Made by a program: the position numbers and the translations under genes. Below are positions 23,906-32,293 of a stretch of 38,903 nt of DNA, one piece after another; position 1 is the first letter of the stretch, and every line of letters starts with the position of its first letter. The stretch comes from Fusobacterium sp. CAG:439 (GTDB taxonomy: Bacteria > Cyanobacteriota > Vampirovibrionia > Gastranaerophilales > Gastranaerophilaceae), in NCBI GenBank assembly GCA_000438175.1, contig FR900471.1, positions 78,442 through 117,344 on the forward strand. The letters run 5' to 3'. The notes beneath the pieces were generated by a model, which ran no database searches, was not told the origin of the DNA, and worked only from the letters and a program-made list of their open reading frames with translations.

Positions 23906-24064
23906 TTAAATTATATATGAAACACTTACAACAATATCACTATCTGTAACATCAACCACTGCCCAGCGTACAAGCTCTTTAAAATATTTTAGAAGCTTTT
24001 TTTCAATATAATTATTACTAAATTTTTCTATTTTATTTATTTTTATAATCTCAGATTTAATCAT
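23906..24064 (-). CDS. Unannotated 52-residue small protein
   Basis: This ORF is too short for the usual cut-off but has good support. An ATG at 24064 follows TATAAT by exactly six bases, with TTGTAT 16 bases further up, the same leaderless layout as seven larger genes here. The product starts MIKSEIIKINKIEK, has a basic middle (KKLLKYFKELVRWAVVDVTD) and ends hydrophobic (VVSVSYII). It has no Cys and no signal peptide. It is divergent from prepilin locus 5, with the two promoters overlapping, and upstream of metK in the same direction. It could be a DNA- or membrane-associated regulator, but no family is recognised. Confidence 0.55.
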   Translation of the reverse strand: MIKSEIIKINKIEKFSNNYIEKKLLKYFKELVRWAVVDVTDSDIVVSVSYII

Positions 24065-24070
24065 ATATGA

Positions 24071-24098
24071 ATTATATCAACAAGTTGACAAAATACAA
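24071..24098 (-). promoter_or_regulatory. Promoter of 52-residue ORF (leaderless)
   Basis: TTGTAT, 16 bases, TATAAT on the minus strand, then six bases to the ATG at 24064. It overlaps the divergent prepilin promoter. Confidence 0.55.
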
Positions 24099-24113
24099 AT
24101 AATAGTAAATAAT
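24085..24113 (+). promoter_or_regulatory. Promoter of prepilin locus 5
   Basis: TTGACA, 17 bases, AATAAT (or TAAATA at 15 bases), followed by AAGGAGG and the ATG at 24135. The -35 is consensus; the -10 is imperfect. Confidence 0.55.
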
Positions 24114-24134
24114 GAGAAAAAAGGAGGTTGAAAA

Positions 24135-24925
24135 ATGTTTATTCGAGAAGCTTTGAGAGTGCCCCCCCCCCGCGAAACATAAGGAATTTTAAGGCTTTTA
24201 CGCTTGCAGAAGTTTTAATTACTTTGGGAATTATTGGGGTTGTTGCGGCTTTGACTATGCCGTCACTTATTCAAAACAAACAAGAAAAAGAAAGAGTTTC
24301 ACAACTAAAAAAGGTATACTCTTCACTTAGTCAAGCCTTTATTATGGCTGTATCACAATATGGTACACCTGATGAATGGGGAATGAGTGGTATGTACGAT
24401 GAAAAAAGCCATTATATATTTGCATCCAACATGGCAAAATTTTTAAAATTATCACAAAACTGTATTGATATGGATGATACAACTGCTTCAAAAGTTTGTA
24501 AGCCGCCATCGGATATAGATGCGAAAAAATTTTCAAGAAGCGTAATCCTGCTAGACGGCACAAGAGTAACTTTTAGAACGTGGAGTTCTAACTGCTCGAT
24601 GAATTATAGCAGAGAAAGTATTAATAAACAACTGCAAAACACATGCGGGAGTATAAATATAGACTTAAACGGCAATAAAAAGCCTAATAAAAATGGAGAA
24701 GACAGGTTTAGTTTTTATTTCACAAAAGATGCTATCATTCCAATGGGAATAAAAGATGATATGCAAGAATTTGAAAAAGGCTGTAATATATCAAAAGACC
24801 ATCCTTATACAGGTTTTACAAGCGAAAAAATGTTTAATTGTGCAGCTTGGGTTTTGTACAATGAGAATATGGACTACTTACATTGTGATGATTTAAGCTG
24901 GGGCAAGAAAACCAGATGCAAATAA
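24135..24925 (+). CDS. Tract-controlled prepilin-like protein, locus 5 (frame broken at C10)
   Basis: The pilin frame runs KAFTLAEVLITLGIIGVVAAL, TMPSLIQNKQEKERV, then a longer variable domain with eight Cys, a NGNKKPNKNGEDRFSFYF stretch and GFTSEKMFNCAAWVLYNENM near the end. It belongs to a different subfamily from the NDNWEMTY genes. The ATG at 24135 has AAGGAGG seven bases upstream. Ten C's throw it into a frame ending at TAA three codons after the tract. Eight or eleven would give 262-263 residues with a Pro-rich leader of about 20. The in-frame TTG at 24128 touches the Shine-Dalgarno and cannot use it. Here the coding strand has C10 instead of G10. Confidence 0.82.
24162..24171. repeat. 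C10 homopolymer tract, prepilin locus 5
   Basis: Ten C's in the coding sense (the other loci have G10), flanked by G on both sides. It lies nine codons after the ATG at 24135 and would encode prolines in the joined frame. Confidence 0.9.
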
Positions 24926-24928
24926 AAA

Positions 24929-24955
24929 AAGAGCTTTAAAAAGCTCTTTTTTTAT
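24929..24955. terminator. Bidirectional terminator between prepilin locus 5 and glmS
   Basis: AAAAAGAGCTTT and AAAGCTCTTTTT pair around a short AA loop, with A/T runs on both sides. Confidence 0.85.
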
Positions 24956-26800
24956 TTATTCTACTGTAACGGATTTTGCAAGATTTCTTGGCTGGTCAAC
25001 ATCTTTACCAAGAAATTCAGCTATATAGTAAGCAAGAAGCTGTAAAGGAATTGCTGCAATTATCGGAGAGAAAAGTTCCTGAACATCGGGAACTCTTATT
25101 ATATGTTCAAATAAGTCATTTAACTTTTCATCCTTTGAGTTTGTAAGAGCAATCATTCTAGCATTTCGTGCCTTTGCTTCTTCGCTGTTGGAAAGAAGTT
25201 TTTCATAAACAGAACCGTTCATTAAAATTGACAACACCGGCATTGTTTCATCAAGCATTGCTATAGGTCCGTGTTTTAATTCGCCTGCAGGATAACCTGT
25301 TGCGTTAATATAACTTATTTCTTTAAGCTTTAAAGCACCTTCAAGAGAAGTTGCAAAATTTATGCCTCTTGCGATATAAATAAAATCTTTTGTATTTGCA
25401 TAAGCTTTTGCAACGGTTTGAATATTTTCTTTGTGAGCAAGAATTTGTTCAATTTTTTGCGGCAAAATCATTAATTCGGCTTTTAGCGATGTAAGTGTTG
25501 AGGCTGCAATACTGTCTTTAATTTCAGCCATATATAAAGACAACAGATAAAATGCCATAAGCTGAGCAATATAAGATTTTGTAGCTGCTACAGATACTTC
25601 AATTCCCGCGTTTACAGGGATTAAGCTGTCAGCTTCCCTTGCCATTGCACTATCGGGTCTGTTTGTAATTATTAAAATATGAGAACCTTTAGCTTTAGCC
25701 TGCTTGATAGCTGTTAAAGTATCAGCCGTTTCGCCTGACTGAGAAACACCTATTACTAAAGTTCTCTCATTAGTAACCGTTTTTCTGTAAATATATTCGC
25801 TTGAAGCTTCAACATCAACAGCAATTCCGCAAAAGCTTTCTATCAAATATTTTCCTATCATTGCGGCATGCAAAGATGTTCCGCAGGCAATAATCTGAAT
25901 TCTGTCAAGATTTTTTAAAGTTTCTTTTGTCAGTTTAACTTCGTTGAGAATAATACTCTCATCAGGAGCATGCAAGCGTCCGACAAGAATATTTCTTATA
26001 ACATCAGGCTGTTCATGAATTTCTTTAAGCATAAAATGTTTGTAGCCCATTTTGCTTAATGCTACAGGCTCCCACGGCAATACTTCAATTTTTGGAGAAA
26101 GCTTATTACCATCTGCATCAATCATTTGCATACTTTCCGGTGTCAATGTAGCAATCTGGTTATCTTCAAGATAAACCGCCTTATTCGTATGCTTAATAAT
26201 AGCGGGAACATCGGAAGCCGCATAATATTCGCCGTCACCTATCCCGATAAGAAGAGGAGCATTTCTTTTTGTAATAACAAGGGTATTTTTGCAGTCATGA
26301 TGCATTACACACAAAGCATATGCTCCTTCAATTTCTTCCGATGCAAGACGAACTGCTTCGGTTAAATCTTTACATTCTGCATATTTTCTTGCGACAAGGT
26401 GAGCAACTGCTTCAGTATCTGTCTGAGATCTGAATACACAGCCGTCTTTTGATAACTCATCACGAAGTTCTTTGTAATTCTCAATAATGCCGTTATGTAC
26501 TACAACAAGATTACCGCAGGTGCATGTGTGAGGATGTGCATTTAAAAGTGTCGGAGCACCATGAGTTGCCCATCTGATATGTCCGATACCCATTGTTGAT
26601 GCTGAATACTCATTTTCATGACCTTTCAGTTCATCTCTCAAATTCTGTAATTTACCGATAGCTTTATACACTTTAATTTCATTCTCGCACATTACGGCAA
26701 TACCTGAAGAATCATAACCTCTGTATTCCAATTGTTCTAAACCGTCTAACAATATATCAACAACAGATTTATTACCAACATATCCTACTATTCCGCACAT
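24956..26800 (-). CDS. glmS: Glutamine-fructose-6-phosphate aminotransferase GlmS
   Basis: GlmS makes glucosamine-6-phosphate from fructose-6-phosphate and glutamine, the entry to the UDP-GlcNAc pathway completed by GlmU here. The protein begins MCGIVGYVG, where Cys after Met is the glutaminase nucleophile, so the ATG at 26800 is the start and the TTG upstream is rejected. Class II amidotransferase domain: residues 1-240. Two SIS domains follow (IACGTSLHAAMIGKYL, VSQSGETADTLTA), and the C-terminus is DQPRNLAKSVTVE. Length of 614 residues is normal. TGGAG lies upstream. No glmS ribozyme core is recognised in the short leader. Confidence 0.97.
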   Translation of the reverse strand: MCGIVGYVGNKSVVDILLDGLEQLEYRGYDSSGIAVMCENEIKVYKAIGKLQNLRDELKGHENEYSASTMGIGHIRWATHGAPTLLNAHPHTCTCGNLVVVHNGIIENYKELRDELSKDGCVFRSQTDTEAVAHLVARKYAECKDLTEAVRLASEEIEGAYALCVMHHDCKNTLVITKRNAPLLIGIGDGEYYAASDVPAIIKHTNKAVYLEDNQIATLTPESMQMIDADGNKLSPKIEVLPWEPVALSKMGYKHFMLKEIHEQPDVIRNILVGRLHAPDESIILNEVKLTKETLKNLDRIQIIACGTSLHAAMIGKYLIESFCGIAVDVEASSEYIYRKTVTNERTLVIGVSQSGETADTLTAIKQAKAKGSHILIITNRPDSAMAREADSLIPVNAGIEVSVAATKSYIAQLMAFYLLSLYMAEIKDSIAASTLTSLKAELMILPQKIEQILAHKENIQTVAKAYANTKDFIYIARGINFATSLEGALKLKEISYINATGYPAGELKHGPIAMLDETMPVLSILMNGSVYEKLLSNSEEAKARNARMIALTNSKDEKLNDLFEHIIRVPDVQELFSPIIAAIPLQLLAYYIAEFLGKDVDQPRNLAKSVTVE

Positions 26801-26892
26801 ACTTTTGCTCTCCAATAAACTAAATACTGTACTTAATATTATAGCATTGAAAACTTCAAAATAAAATATCCTTACAAAAGTTTTACATCAAC

Positions 26893-26921
26893 TTGCAATA
26901 TTTTATTTGGTGTAGTATTAT
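26893..26921 (+). promoter_or_regulatory. Promoter of M48 peptidase gene
   Basis: TTGCAA, 17 bases, TATTAT, then a 31-base gap to the ATG at 26953 containing AAAGAGG. It rules out the longer in-frame ORF beginning at 26893. Confidence 0.65.
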
Positions 26922-26952
26922 TAAGACGGAATTAAGAAAAAGAGGAATTATT

Positions 26953-27663
26953 ATGAAAAAAGTTTTGGTTTTATTGGGAGTGTTACTAATTGGTATGTGC
27001 TCATTTGCAGAAGATGTTTATGTTATAAGAGGAGTTAATATCGGAAACTTCTGGAAGAAAAAAGGTATTGATGAAGAAAAAGTTCTTGATGTAGGGCATA
27101 GAATTTTAATATCAAACAAAATTCCAAGAAGGGTTCCAATCATTGTTAACAGCTCTCCTAAAGAGCTTAATGCAAATTCAAGCCCGTATACTAAAATTGT
27201 AACTATTAATTCGGGGATGTTTCTATACATAGACAATGATGACGAGCTGGCATTTGTGCTTTCACACGAAATTGCACACTCTGTTGAAGCATACGGCGGT
27301 ATGGTTAAGTATCTGGCAATACAGGCTAATTCTAAAAAATATGAACAAAAAGCTGATTTAAACGGTATTGACTATATGGTGAAAGCAGGATATGACCCGA
27401 TTGCCGCAATAACAATCAGCAACAAAATATTTGGAGAACCCGTATGGGATTGGGGCTTTACTTCCTCGCACCCGAAAGGTTCCAAAAGACTTTTTGACAT
27501 GTACAAATACATTTATGTTAAATACCCTCAATATTTAAATTCTCCTTACACACAAACTCCGTCTTATAAAAACTTTGTTTACAGTATGAATAAAGACATT
27601 AAAGAATTTCAGCAAAAACAAAAAAGACGTCAGTTAAAGCAGCAGCAAAACGGAGATTTATAA
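26953..27663 (+). CDS. Secreted M48 family metalloprotease
   Basis: The 236-residue protein has a signal peptide (MKKVLVLLGVLLIGMCSFAE). The zinc motif is LSHEIAHSVEAYGG (HExxH), and the third ligand region is EQKADLNGIDYMVKAGYDPI, matching ExxAD in M48 peptidases such as BepA and LoiP. A C-terminal SSHPKGSKRLFDMYKYI matches the usual SSHP motif. Predicted to be periplasmic, acting in protein quality control at the envelope. Only four bases separate it from the next secreted protein gene, so the two are likely cotranscribed. Confidence 0.9.
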   Translation: MKKVLVLLGVLLIGMCSFAEDVYVIRGVNIGNFWKKKGIDEEKVLDVGHRILISNKIPRRVPIIVNSSPKELNANSSPYTKIVTINSGMFLYIDNDDELAFVLSHEIAHSVEAYGGMVKYLAIQANSKKYEQKADLNGIDYMVKAGYDPIAAITISNKIFGEPVWDWGFTSSHPKGSKRLFDMYKYIYVKYPQYLNSPYTQTPSYKNFVYSMNKDIKEFQQKQKRRQLKQQQNGDL

Positions 27664-27666
27664 AAT

Positions 27667-28497
27667 ATGTTAAAAAGATTATTATTGATTTGTATATTAT
27701 TAACGGGAATTTCTTTTGCGGAAGAAGTTCCCGTCACAATAACACCCGTAAAAAAAATTACAACAGCCGATAAAAAACTGCAGGAAGGAAGCACGGTTGA
27801 ATTTAAAGATATTAACAGCGGGGAATTGATAACCGCAATTATAAAAGAACTTACACCAAACGGCTTTGCAGGTGAACAGGCGTCAATCCTCATAAGTGAT
27901 TTTAAATATAAAAATTCCAATAAAACTTTAAACGGTCAGGTCTTTATTAAAGGCGGAGAGCATAAAAAATATCAAGACTTAGCCGATGCCGGTATTGTAC
28001 CTGTAGTCGGAATTATCAGAGGCGGAGAAGTTATATTAAAGCCCGATAAAACAAAAATTACAGTATTTTTCAGTGATTACATAAATTCCGAAGATACACC
28101 GATTAAAATAAAACCTGCACAAAAAATTTCAACCTGCTATGATGAAATTGAAGTAGGTGACAGGATTAAATTTGTTACCGTAAAAGATATTTACAAAAAC
28201 GGAAAGATTTATATTAAGAAAGACACTCCGATTTACGGAACGGTTGATTATGTAAGTGATAACGGCTGGTCATACGATAATGCACAGCTTGATTTTAAAA
28301 AATTCAAAACCAGAACTGCAGACGGAAAAATTATAACAATATCCAGTCCTTTATCAATAAACGGTTTTGATATTCTTCAATATAAAGGGAAAAGAATAGC
28401 ACAATTTTTTAACTACTGCGGAGTAGCATTCAGAGGAAAAGAAGTTGAAATTATACCTGAAAAAGATAATATTCAATTTAATATCTGGTTAAGGTAA
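27667..28497 (+). CDS. Unknown secreted protein with internal duplication
   Basis: I do not recognise this 276-residue protein. It has a signal peptide (MLKRLLLICILLTGISFAEE) and no later membrane span. Two parts look duplicated: PVTITPVKKITTADKKLQEG near residue 22 and PIKIKPAQKISTCYDEIEVG near residue 145, each followed by a Val/Thr/Lys-rich beta-type domain (STVEFK, DRIKFV). It follows the M48 peptidase gene by four bases, so both probably act in the periplasm together. It ends against the PLC-like gene with a nine-base convergent overlap. Confidence 0.8.
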   Translation: MLKRLLLICILLTGISFAEEVPVTITPVKKITTADKKLQEGSTVEFKDINSGELITAIIKELTPNGFAGEQASILISDFKYKNSNKTLNGQVFIKGGEHKKYQDLADAGIVPVVGIIRGGEVILKPDKTKITVFFSDYINSEDTPIKIKPAQKISTCYDEIEVGDRIKFVTVKDIYKNGKIYIKKDTPIYGTVDYVSDNGWSYDNAQLDFKKFKTRTADGKIITISSPLSINGFDILQYKGKRIAQFFNYCGVAFRGKEVEIIPEKDNIQFNIWLR

Positions 28498-29163
28498 AAA
28501 TTCGGAAATCTTATTCAGAAAAACTCTTGAGGCATCCATTGCAACGTTAACGGTATTTTGAGCAATAATCTGCCACCTTTCTTGATTATTATTGTTCGGG
28601 AATTCCGAATTTTTTGAATAATTAACAACACTCATGAAAACATCATCAAAATCATCTGTTTTAAAATCTACAGGTGATTTTTTTGAATTTGCAATAAAAG
28701 TATCTTCATTGTCATATATATAATCTTCAAAACGTTTATGCATTTTTTGATCACGCCATTTTTGAAAAATGTTTCCTCTCTGAACGTGAAGTCCGACGCT
28801 CATATCATCAAGAAAATGTTTTGCTCTGCCTGCTTCTTCTGCCATTTCGCTAAAACGGCTATATTTAGAAGCAGCAAAAAATTTAGCTATATGTTGATGA
28901 TATTTAGCTCTGGCATTATGCAAACCGTCAAAATCAAAAAAACTCTCACGGGGTCTATACATACTTTTTACAGGATAATAAAAGTGAGTATTTGAATGAA
29001 ATCCCAATTCATCAAAATCAGGTTTTTCTACCGCCATTTTGATTATAGGAACATATTTTTGAAGCCGCGGATATTCTTCTTCAATAAGCTTTTGAGCAAT
29101 CTTGCGGTGTGTATTATAATTAAATCCGAAATGAATATCATTTTGTGTTTTTGTTATTTTCAT
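28489..29163 (-). CDS. Zinc-dependent phospholipase C-like protein
   Basis: The 224-residue protein shows the pattern of the zinc-dependent phospholipase C / S1-P1 nuclease-like fold: NTHRKIAQKLI near residue 18, FHSNTHFYYP near residue 55, then AGRAKHFLDDMSVGLHVQRG near residue 111. The H-x3-D and terminal H in this last motif are typical zinc ligands. It has no signal peptide, although family enzymes are usually secreted, so its location is uncertain. A TAAAAT box six bases before the ATG indicates a leaderless mRNA. It is convergent with the secreted protein gene. Confidence 0.65.
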   Translation of the reverse strand: MKITKTQNDIHFGFNYNTHRKIAQKLIEEEYPRLQKYVPIIKMAVEKPDFDELGFHSNTHFYYPVKSMYRPRESFFDFDGLHNARAKYHQHIAKFFAASKYSRFSEMAEEAGRAKHFLDDMSVGLHVQRGNIFQKWRDQKMHKRFEDYIYDNEDTFIANSKKSPVDFKTDDFDDVFMSVVNYSKNSEFPNNNNQERWQIIAQNTVNVAMDASRVFLNKISEFLP

Positions 29164-29169
29164 ATAACA

Positions 29170-29175
29170 ATTTTA
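29170..29175 (-). promoter_or_regulatory. -10 box of PLC-like gene (leaderless)
   Basis: TAAAAT on the minus strand, six bases before the ATG at 29163. No -35 hexamer or Shine-Dalgarno is clear. Confidence 0.5.
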
Positions 29176-29188
29176 GCCCAAATACAAA

Positions 29189-29217
29189 TAAGGGAACAAA
29201 TTAAATTCGTTCCCTTA
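29189..29217 (-). terminator. Terminator after clpB
   Basis: TAAGGGAAC and GTTCCCTTA form a nine-bp stem with an 11-base loop, followed on the minus strand by a T-rich stretch (TTTGTATTT). Confidence 0.65.
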
Positions 29218-29230
29218 AGATATATTAAGC

Positions 29231-31828
29231 TTATTGTTTTTTAAAAGTTATTTCGTCGTTATCAACATCGATTATAACCTTATCCCCTCGAAGAAATTTT
29301 TGTGCAAGAATTTGTTTTGACAGTGGATTTTCAATCAACTGCCTTATTACTCTTTTTAGAGGACGGGCACCGTATACAGGATTAAAGCCTCGAGTTGCAA
29401 GAAATTCTTTTGCATCGGGTGTTATTTCAAAATCAATTTCCTGATCTTTAAGGAGCTTTCTTAAATAATCCATCTGGATATCAACAATTTTTGTTAAATC
29501 TTGCATATTCAAAGCACGGAAGAAGATTGTTTCATCTATTCTGTTTAAAAATTCAGGTTTAAATCTGCTTCTTAAAACCTCAAGGACTTTATCTTTTGTT
29601 TCTTCAAAATTTTGCTGTGATACCATAGAATTCAAAGTATTTTCAAGAATGATATCGCTGCCGATATTAGAAGTCATAATAATTAATGTATTTTTAAAAT
29701 CAACAGTTCTTCCTTTAGAATCCGTTAAACGGCCGTCATCGAAAATTTGAAGCATTATATTAAACACATCAGGATGTGCTTTTTCTATTTCATCGAAAAG
29801 AACAACGGAATAAGGTTTGCGGCGAACTGCTTCGGTTAATTGACCGCCTTCATCATACCCGACATATCCCGGAGGTGCCCCGACAAGTCTTGAAACATTA
29901 TGTTTCTCCATATATTCCGACATATCAATACGAATAAGAGCATCTTCATCATTAAACATGAATTCTGCCAGAGATTTTGCAAGTTCGGTCTTACCAACCC
30001 CTGTAGGTCCCAAAAACAGAAATGTACCGATAGGACGTTTTGGATCTTTCAAACCTGAACGGGCACGACGGATTGCATCAGCAACTGTATCTACCGCTTC
30101 TTCCTGACCGACAAGACGTTTATGCAAAATATCTTCCATATTTAACAATTTTTGTTTTTCGCTTTCGACAAGTTTGTTTACGGGAATTCCAGTCCACTTA
30201 CTTACGACATTTGCAATATCCTCATCGTCGATTTCTTCTTTAAGCAGTTTATTATCAACTTTTTCTTTATTTTGGACAGCTTTCAGCTGCTTTTCAAGTT
30301 CTAAAAGTTTACCGTATTTAAGTTCTGCAGCAGTCTGTAAATCGGTATTACGTTCAGCTTCATCTATCTTGTTTTTAACTTTTTCTATTTCTTCTTTAAT
30401 ACCTGCTTCACCGGTAATTGAAGCTTTTTCCTGTTCCCATTGAGCTTTAAGTTTAGAAATTTTGCATTCTAACTCATCTATTTGTTTAGACAAATCAGCA
30501 ACTTTATTTTTTGCATCTTCATCGTCTTCTTTTTTAAGGGCTTCACGTTCAATTTCAAGCTGAATTTTCTGACGCATCATTTTATCTATTTCTTCTGGCA
30601 TTGAATCTATTTCAATACGCAATGATGAAGCGGCCTCATCAATCAGATCAATTGCTTTATCAGGCAAAAACCTGTCTGTAATATATCTGTCTGACAATTT
30701 TGCAGCAGCAATTAATGCACTGTCTAAAATACGAATACCATGATGAACTTCGTATTTTTCTTTTAAACCTCTTAGTATAGAAATTGTATCTTCGACAGAA
30801 GGTTCTCCAACGAGCACAGGTTGAAAACGTCTTTCAAGAGCAGGATCTTTTTCTATATATTTTCTGTATTCATTAACTGTTGTAGCACCTATTGTTCTTA
30901 ATACTCCACGCGCAAGCATAGGTTTAAGAAGGTTTCCGGCATCCATTGAACCTTCTGTTGCACCTGCTCCGACGACAGTATGAAGTTCATCAATAAACAT
31001 TACGATTTCGCCGTTTGAATTTTCCACTTCTTTTAATACCGCTTTTAAACGTTCTTCAAATTCACCCCTGAATTTAGCACCCGCAACAAGAGCCCCCATA
31101 TCAAGAGATACAAGTTTAACATCTTTTAAACTTTCCGGTACATCCCCGCGGACAATACGCTGAGCCAAGCCTTCAACAATAGCTGTTTTCCCGACCCCCG
31201 GCTCGCCTATTAACACAGGGTTATTTTTTGTTCTTCTGTTCAGAACCTGAATTATACGTCTGACTTCCTCATCACGCCCTATAACAGGGTCTAATTTCCC
31301 TTTTCTAGCAAGCGCTGTTAAGTCGGTTGAATACTTTTCTAACGCTTTCATATTTTCTTCTGCATTTTTATTGTCCACTTTTTTATTACCTCTGATTTTT
31401 TTCATTGCATTCAAAACTTTATTTGTATCGACATTATAATTCCTCAATAACAGCTGAATAGGACTGTTATCAAGTTTTGTCATAGCAAGCAAAATTGCCT
31501 CTGCACTGATAAATTCGTCCTTAAATTCCTCCGCCTGCTGCCCTGCCAAATCCAGAAGCTGATATGTTTTTGCTGACAAAAATACCTGTCCTGAAGGAGG
31601 ACCTGAAATTGTCGGGAATGAATTCACAACCGAAACAATTTTATCAATAAATCCTTGATTTAATAATTTTAGTTCGGTTAAATAATCTTTTATCGCACCG
31701 TTATCCTTAATCATGGCAAGCATAATATGCTCCGGCTGCATCTCTGAATTTTTATGCGCCTGCATGATTGCGCCTGCAGAATTTAATAATTCTTGTGAGT
31801 AATTCGTAAACTTGTTAAAATCTGGCAT
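29231..31828 (-). CDS. clpB: Disaggregase ClpB
   Basis: ClpB pulls aggregated proteins apart with DnaK. The 865-residue protein has an N-terminal repeat domain (about 1-145), first AAA+ domain with [15 protein letters not shown], a coiled middle domain (about 400-530), second AAA+ domain with [16 protein letters not shown] and Walker [15 protein letters not shown], and a C-terminal small domain ending ITFKKQ. Pore-loop tyrosines lie in GAKFRGEF and GYVGYDEGG. Length and order are complete. TGGAG lies eight bases before the ATG. No CIRCE-type element was seen upstream. Confidence 0.97.
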   Translation of the reverse strand: MPDFNKFTNYSQELLNSAGAIMQAHKNSEMQPEHIMLAMIKDNGAIKDYLTELKLLNQGFIDKIVSVVNSFPTISGPPSGQVFLSAKTYQLLDLAGQQAEEFKDEFISAEAILLAMTKLDNSPIQLLLRNYNVDTNKVLNAMKKIRGNKKVDNKNAEENMKALEKYSTDLTALARKGKLDPVIGRDEEVRRIIQVLNRRTKNNPVLIGEPGVGKTAIVEGLAQRIVRGDVPESLKDVKLVSLDMGALVAGAKFRGEFEERLKAVLKEVENSNGEIVMFIDELHTVVGAGATEGSMDAGNLLKPMLARGVLRTIGATTVNEYRKYIEKDPALERRFQPVLVGEPSVEDTISILRGLKEKYEVHHGIRILDSALIAAAKLSDRYITDRFLPDKAIDLIDEAASSLRIEIDSMPEEIDKMMRQKIQLEIEREALKKEDDEDAKNKVADLSKQIDELECKISKLKAQWEQEKASITGEAGIKEEIEKVKNKIDEAERNTDLQTAAELKYGKLLELEKQLKAVQNKEKVDNKLLKEEIDDEDIANVVSKWTGIPVNKLVESEKQKLLNMEDILHKRLVGQEEAVDTVADAIRRARSGLKDPKRPIGTFLFLGPTGVGKTELAKSLAEFMFNDEDALIRIDMSEYMEKHNVSRLVGAPPGYVGYDEGGQLTEAVRRKPYSVVLFDEIEKAHPDVFNIMLQIFDDGRLTDSKGRTVDFKNTLIIMTSNIGSDIILENTLNSMVSQQNFEETKDKVLEVLRSRFKPEFLNRIDETIFFRALNMQDLTKIVDIQMDYLRKLLKDQEIDFEITPDAKEFLATRGFNPVYGARPLKRVIRQLIENPLSKQILAQKFLRGDKVIIDVDNDEITFKKQ

Positions 31829-31910
31829 AACAATAACTCCATTTAAAATAACTTATACATTTATTTTAACGTTATTTTCGCAAAAGTCATTGAAATTAAT
31901 TTTTAATTAA

Positions 31911-32282
31911 TTATTTGTTTTTTTTATTGTCAAAAGCCGTTAGAAACGCAACAGGTATCATTCCAAAAGAAGCACCGCCAAAGAATAAAAGCGGTACGGC
32001 TATTATTGTAAGAAGCACTGCTTGAAAAGAATTAAAAATACCCTTTGCGGAAATTACCGCAAGCGAGATGATAACACCGTATAATATTGCGCATAAAGGA
32101 CCGTAAATAGCACCTAGCCTTGCCCCGTCCTCAAATGTTTTTGCTTCCGGATGCAAAAATGCAATTATTACTCCGCAAATCAACCCTGCAGCAAATGCTC
32201 CTAATATCGAATAAAATAAATAAAATCCGAAAATTTCCATGCCTGAGCGCTTTACAGATAAATCAAATAAATTCTTAAACAA
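31911..32282 (-). CDS. Small four-helix membrane protein, unknown
   Basis: I do not recognise this 123-residue protein. It has about four hydrophobic helices (FYLFYSILGAFAAGLICGVI, AILYGVIISLAVISA, FQAVLLTIIAVPLLFFGG, GMIPVAFLTAF) and a basic C-terminus (KKNK). The start is TTG at 32282, chosen because AAGGAG lies about eight bases upstream and no ATG is available at that distance. It is 11 bases after recO, so cotranscribed. Cys and Gly residues occur within the helices but suggest no catalytic site. Confidence 0.75.
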   Translation of the reverse strand: MFKNLFDLSVKRSGMEIFGFYLFYSILGAFAAGLICGVIIAFLHPEAKTFEDGARLGAIYGPLCAILYGVIISLAVISAKGIFNSFQAVLLTIIAVPLLFFGGASFGMIPVAFLTAFDNKKNK

Positions 32283-32293
32283 TACTTTTCTCC

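Noticed and set aside
24128..24137. TTG at 24128 as start of the in-frame prepilin
   Set aside because: It directly touches AAGGAGG, leaving no spacing for the ribosome, while the ATG at 24135 has seven bases. TTG starts at 14394 and 18078 are rejected for lack of any ribosome site.
2843..24171. Tracts as G-quadruplexes for pilin recombination, as at Neisseria pilE
   Set aside because: Each tract is a single uninterrupted run, and no other G-runs lie beside it, so an intramolecular quadruplex is not expected.
2110..24925. Prepilin copies spread by a transposon
   Set aside because: No transposase, terminal inverted repeats or target duplications were seen around any copy.
26801..26952. glmS ribozyme upstream of glmS
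   Set aside because: The gap is short and I could not recognise the conserved ribozyme core.
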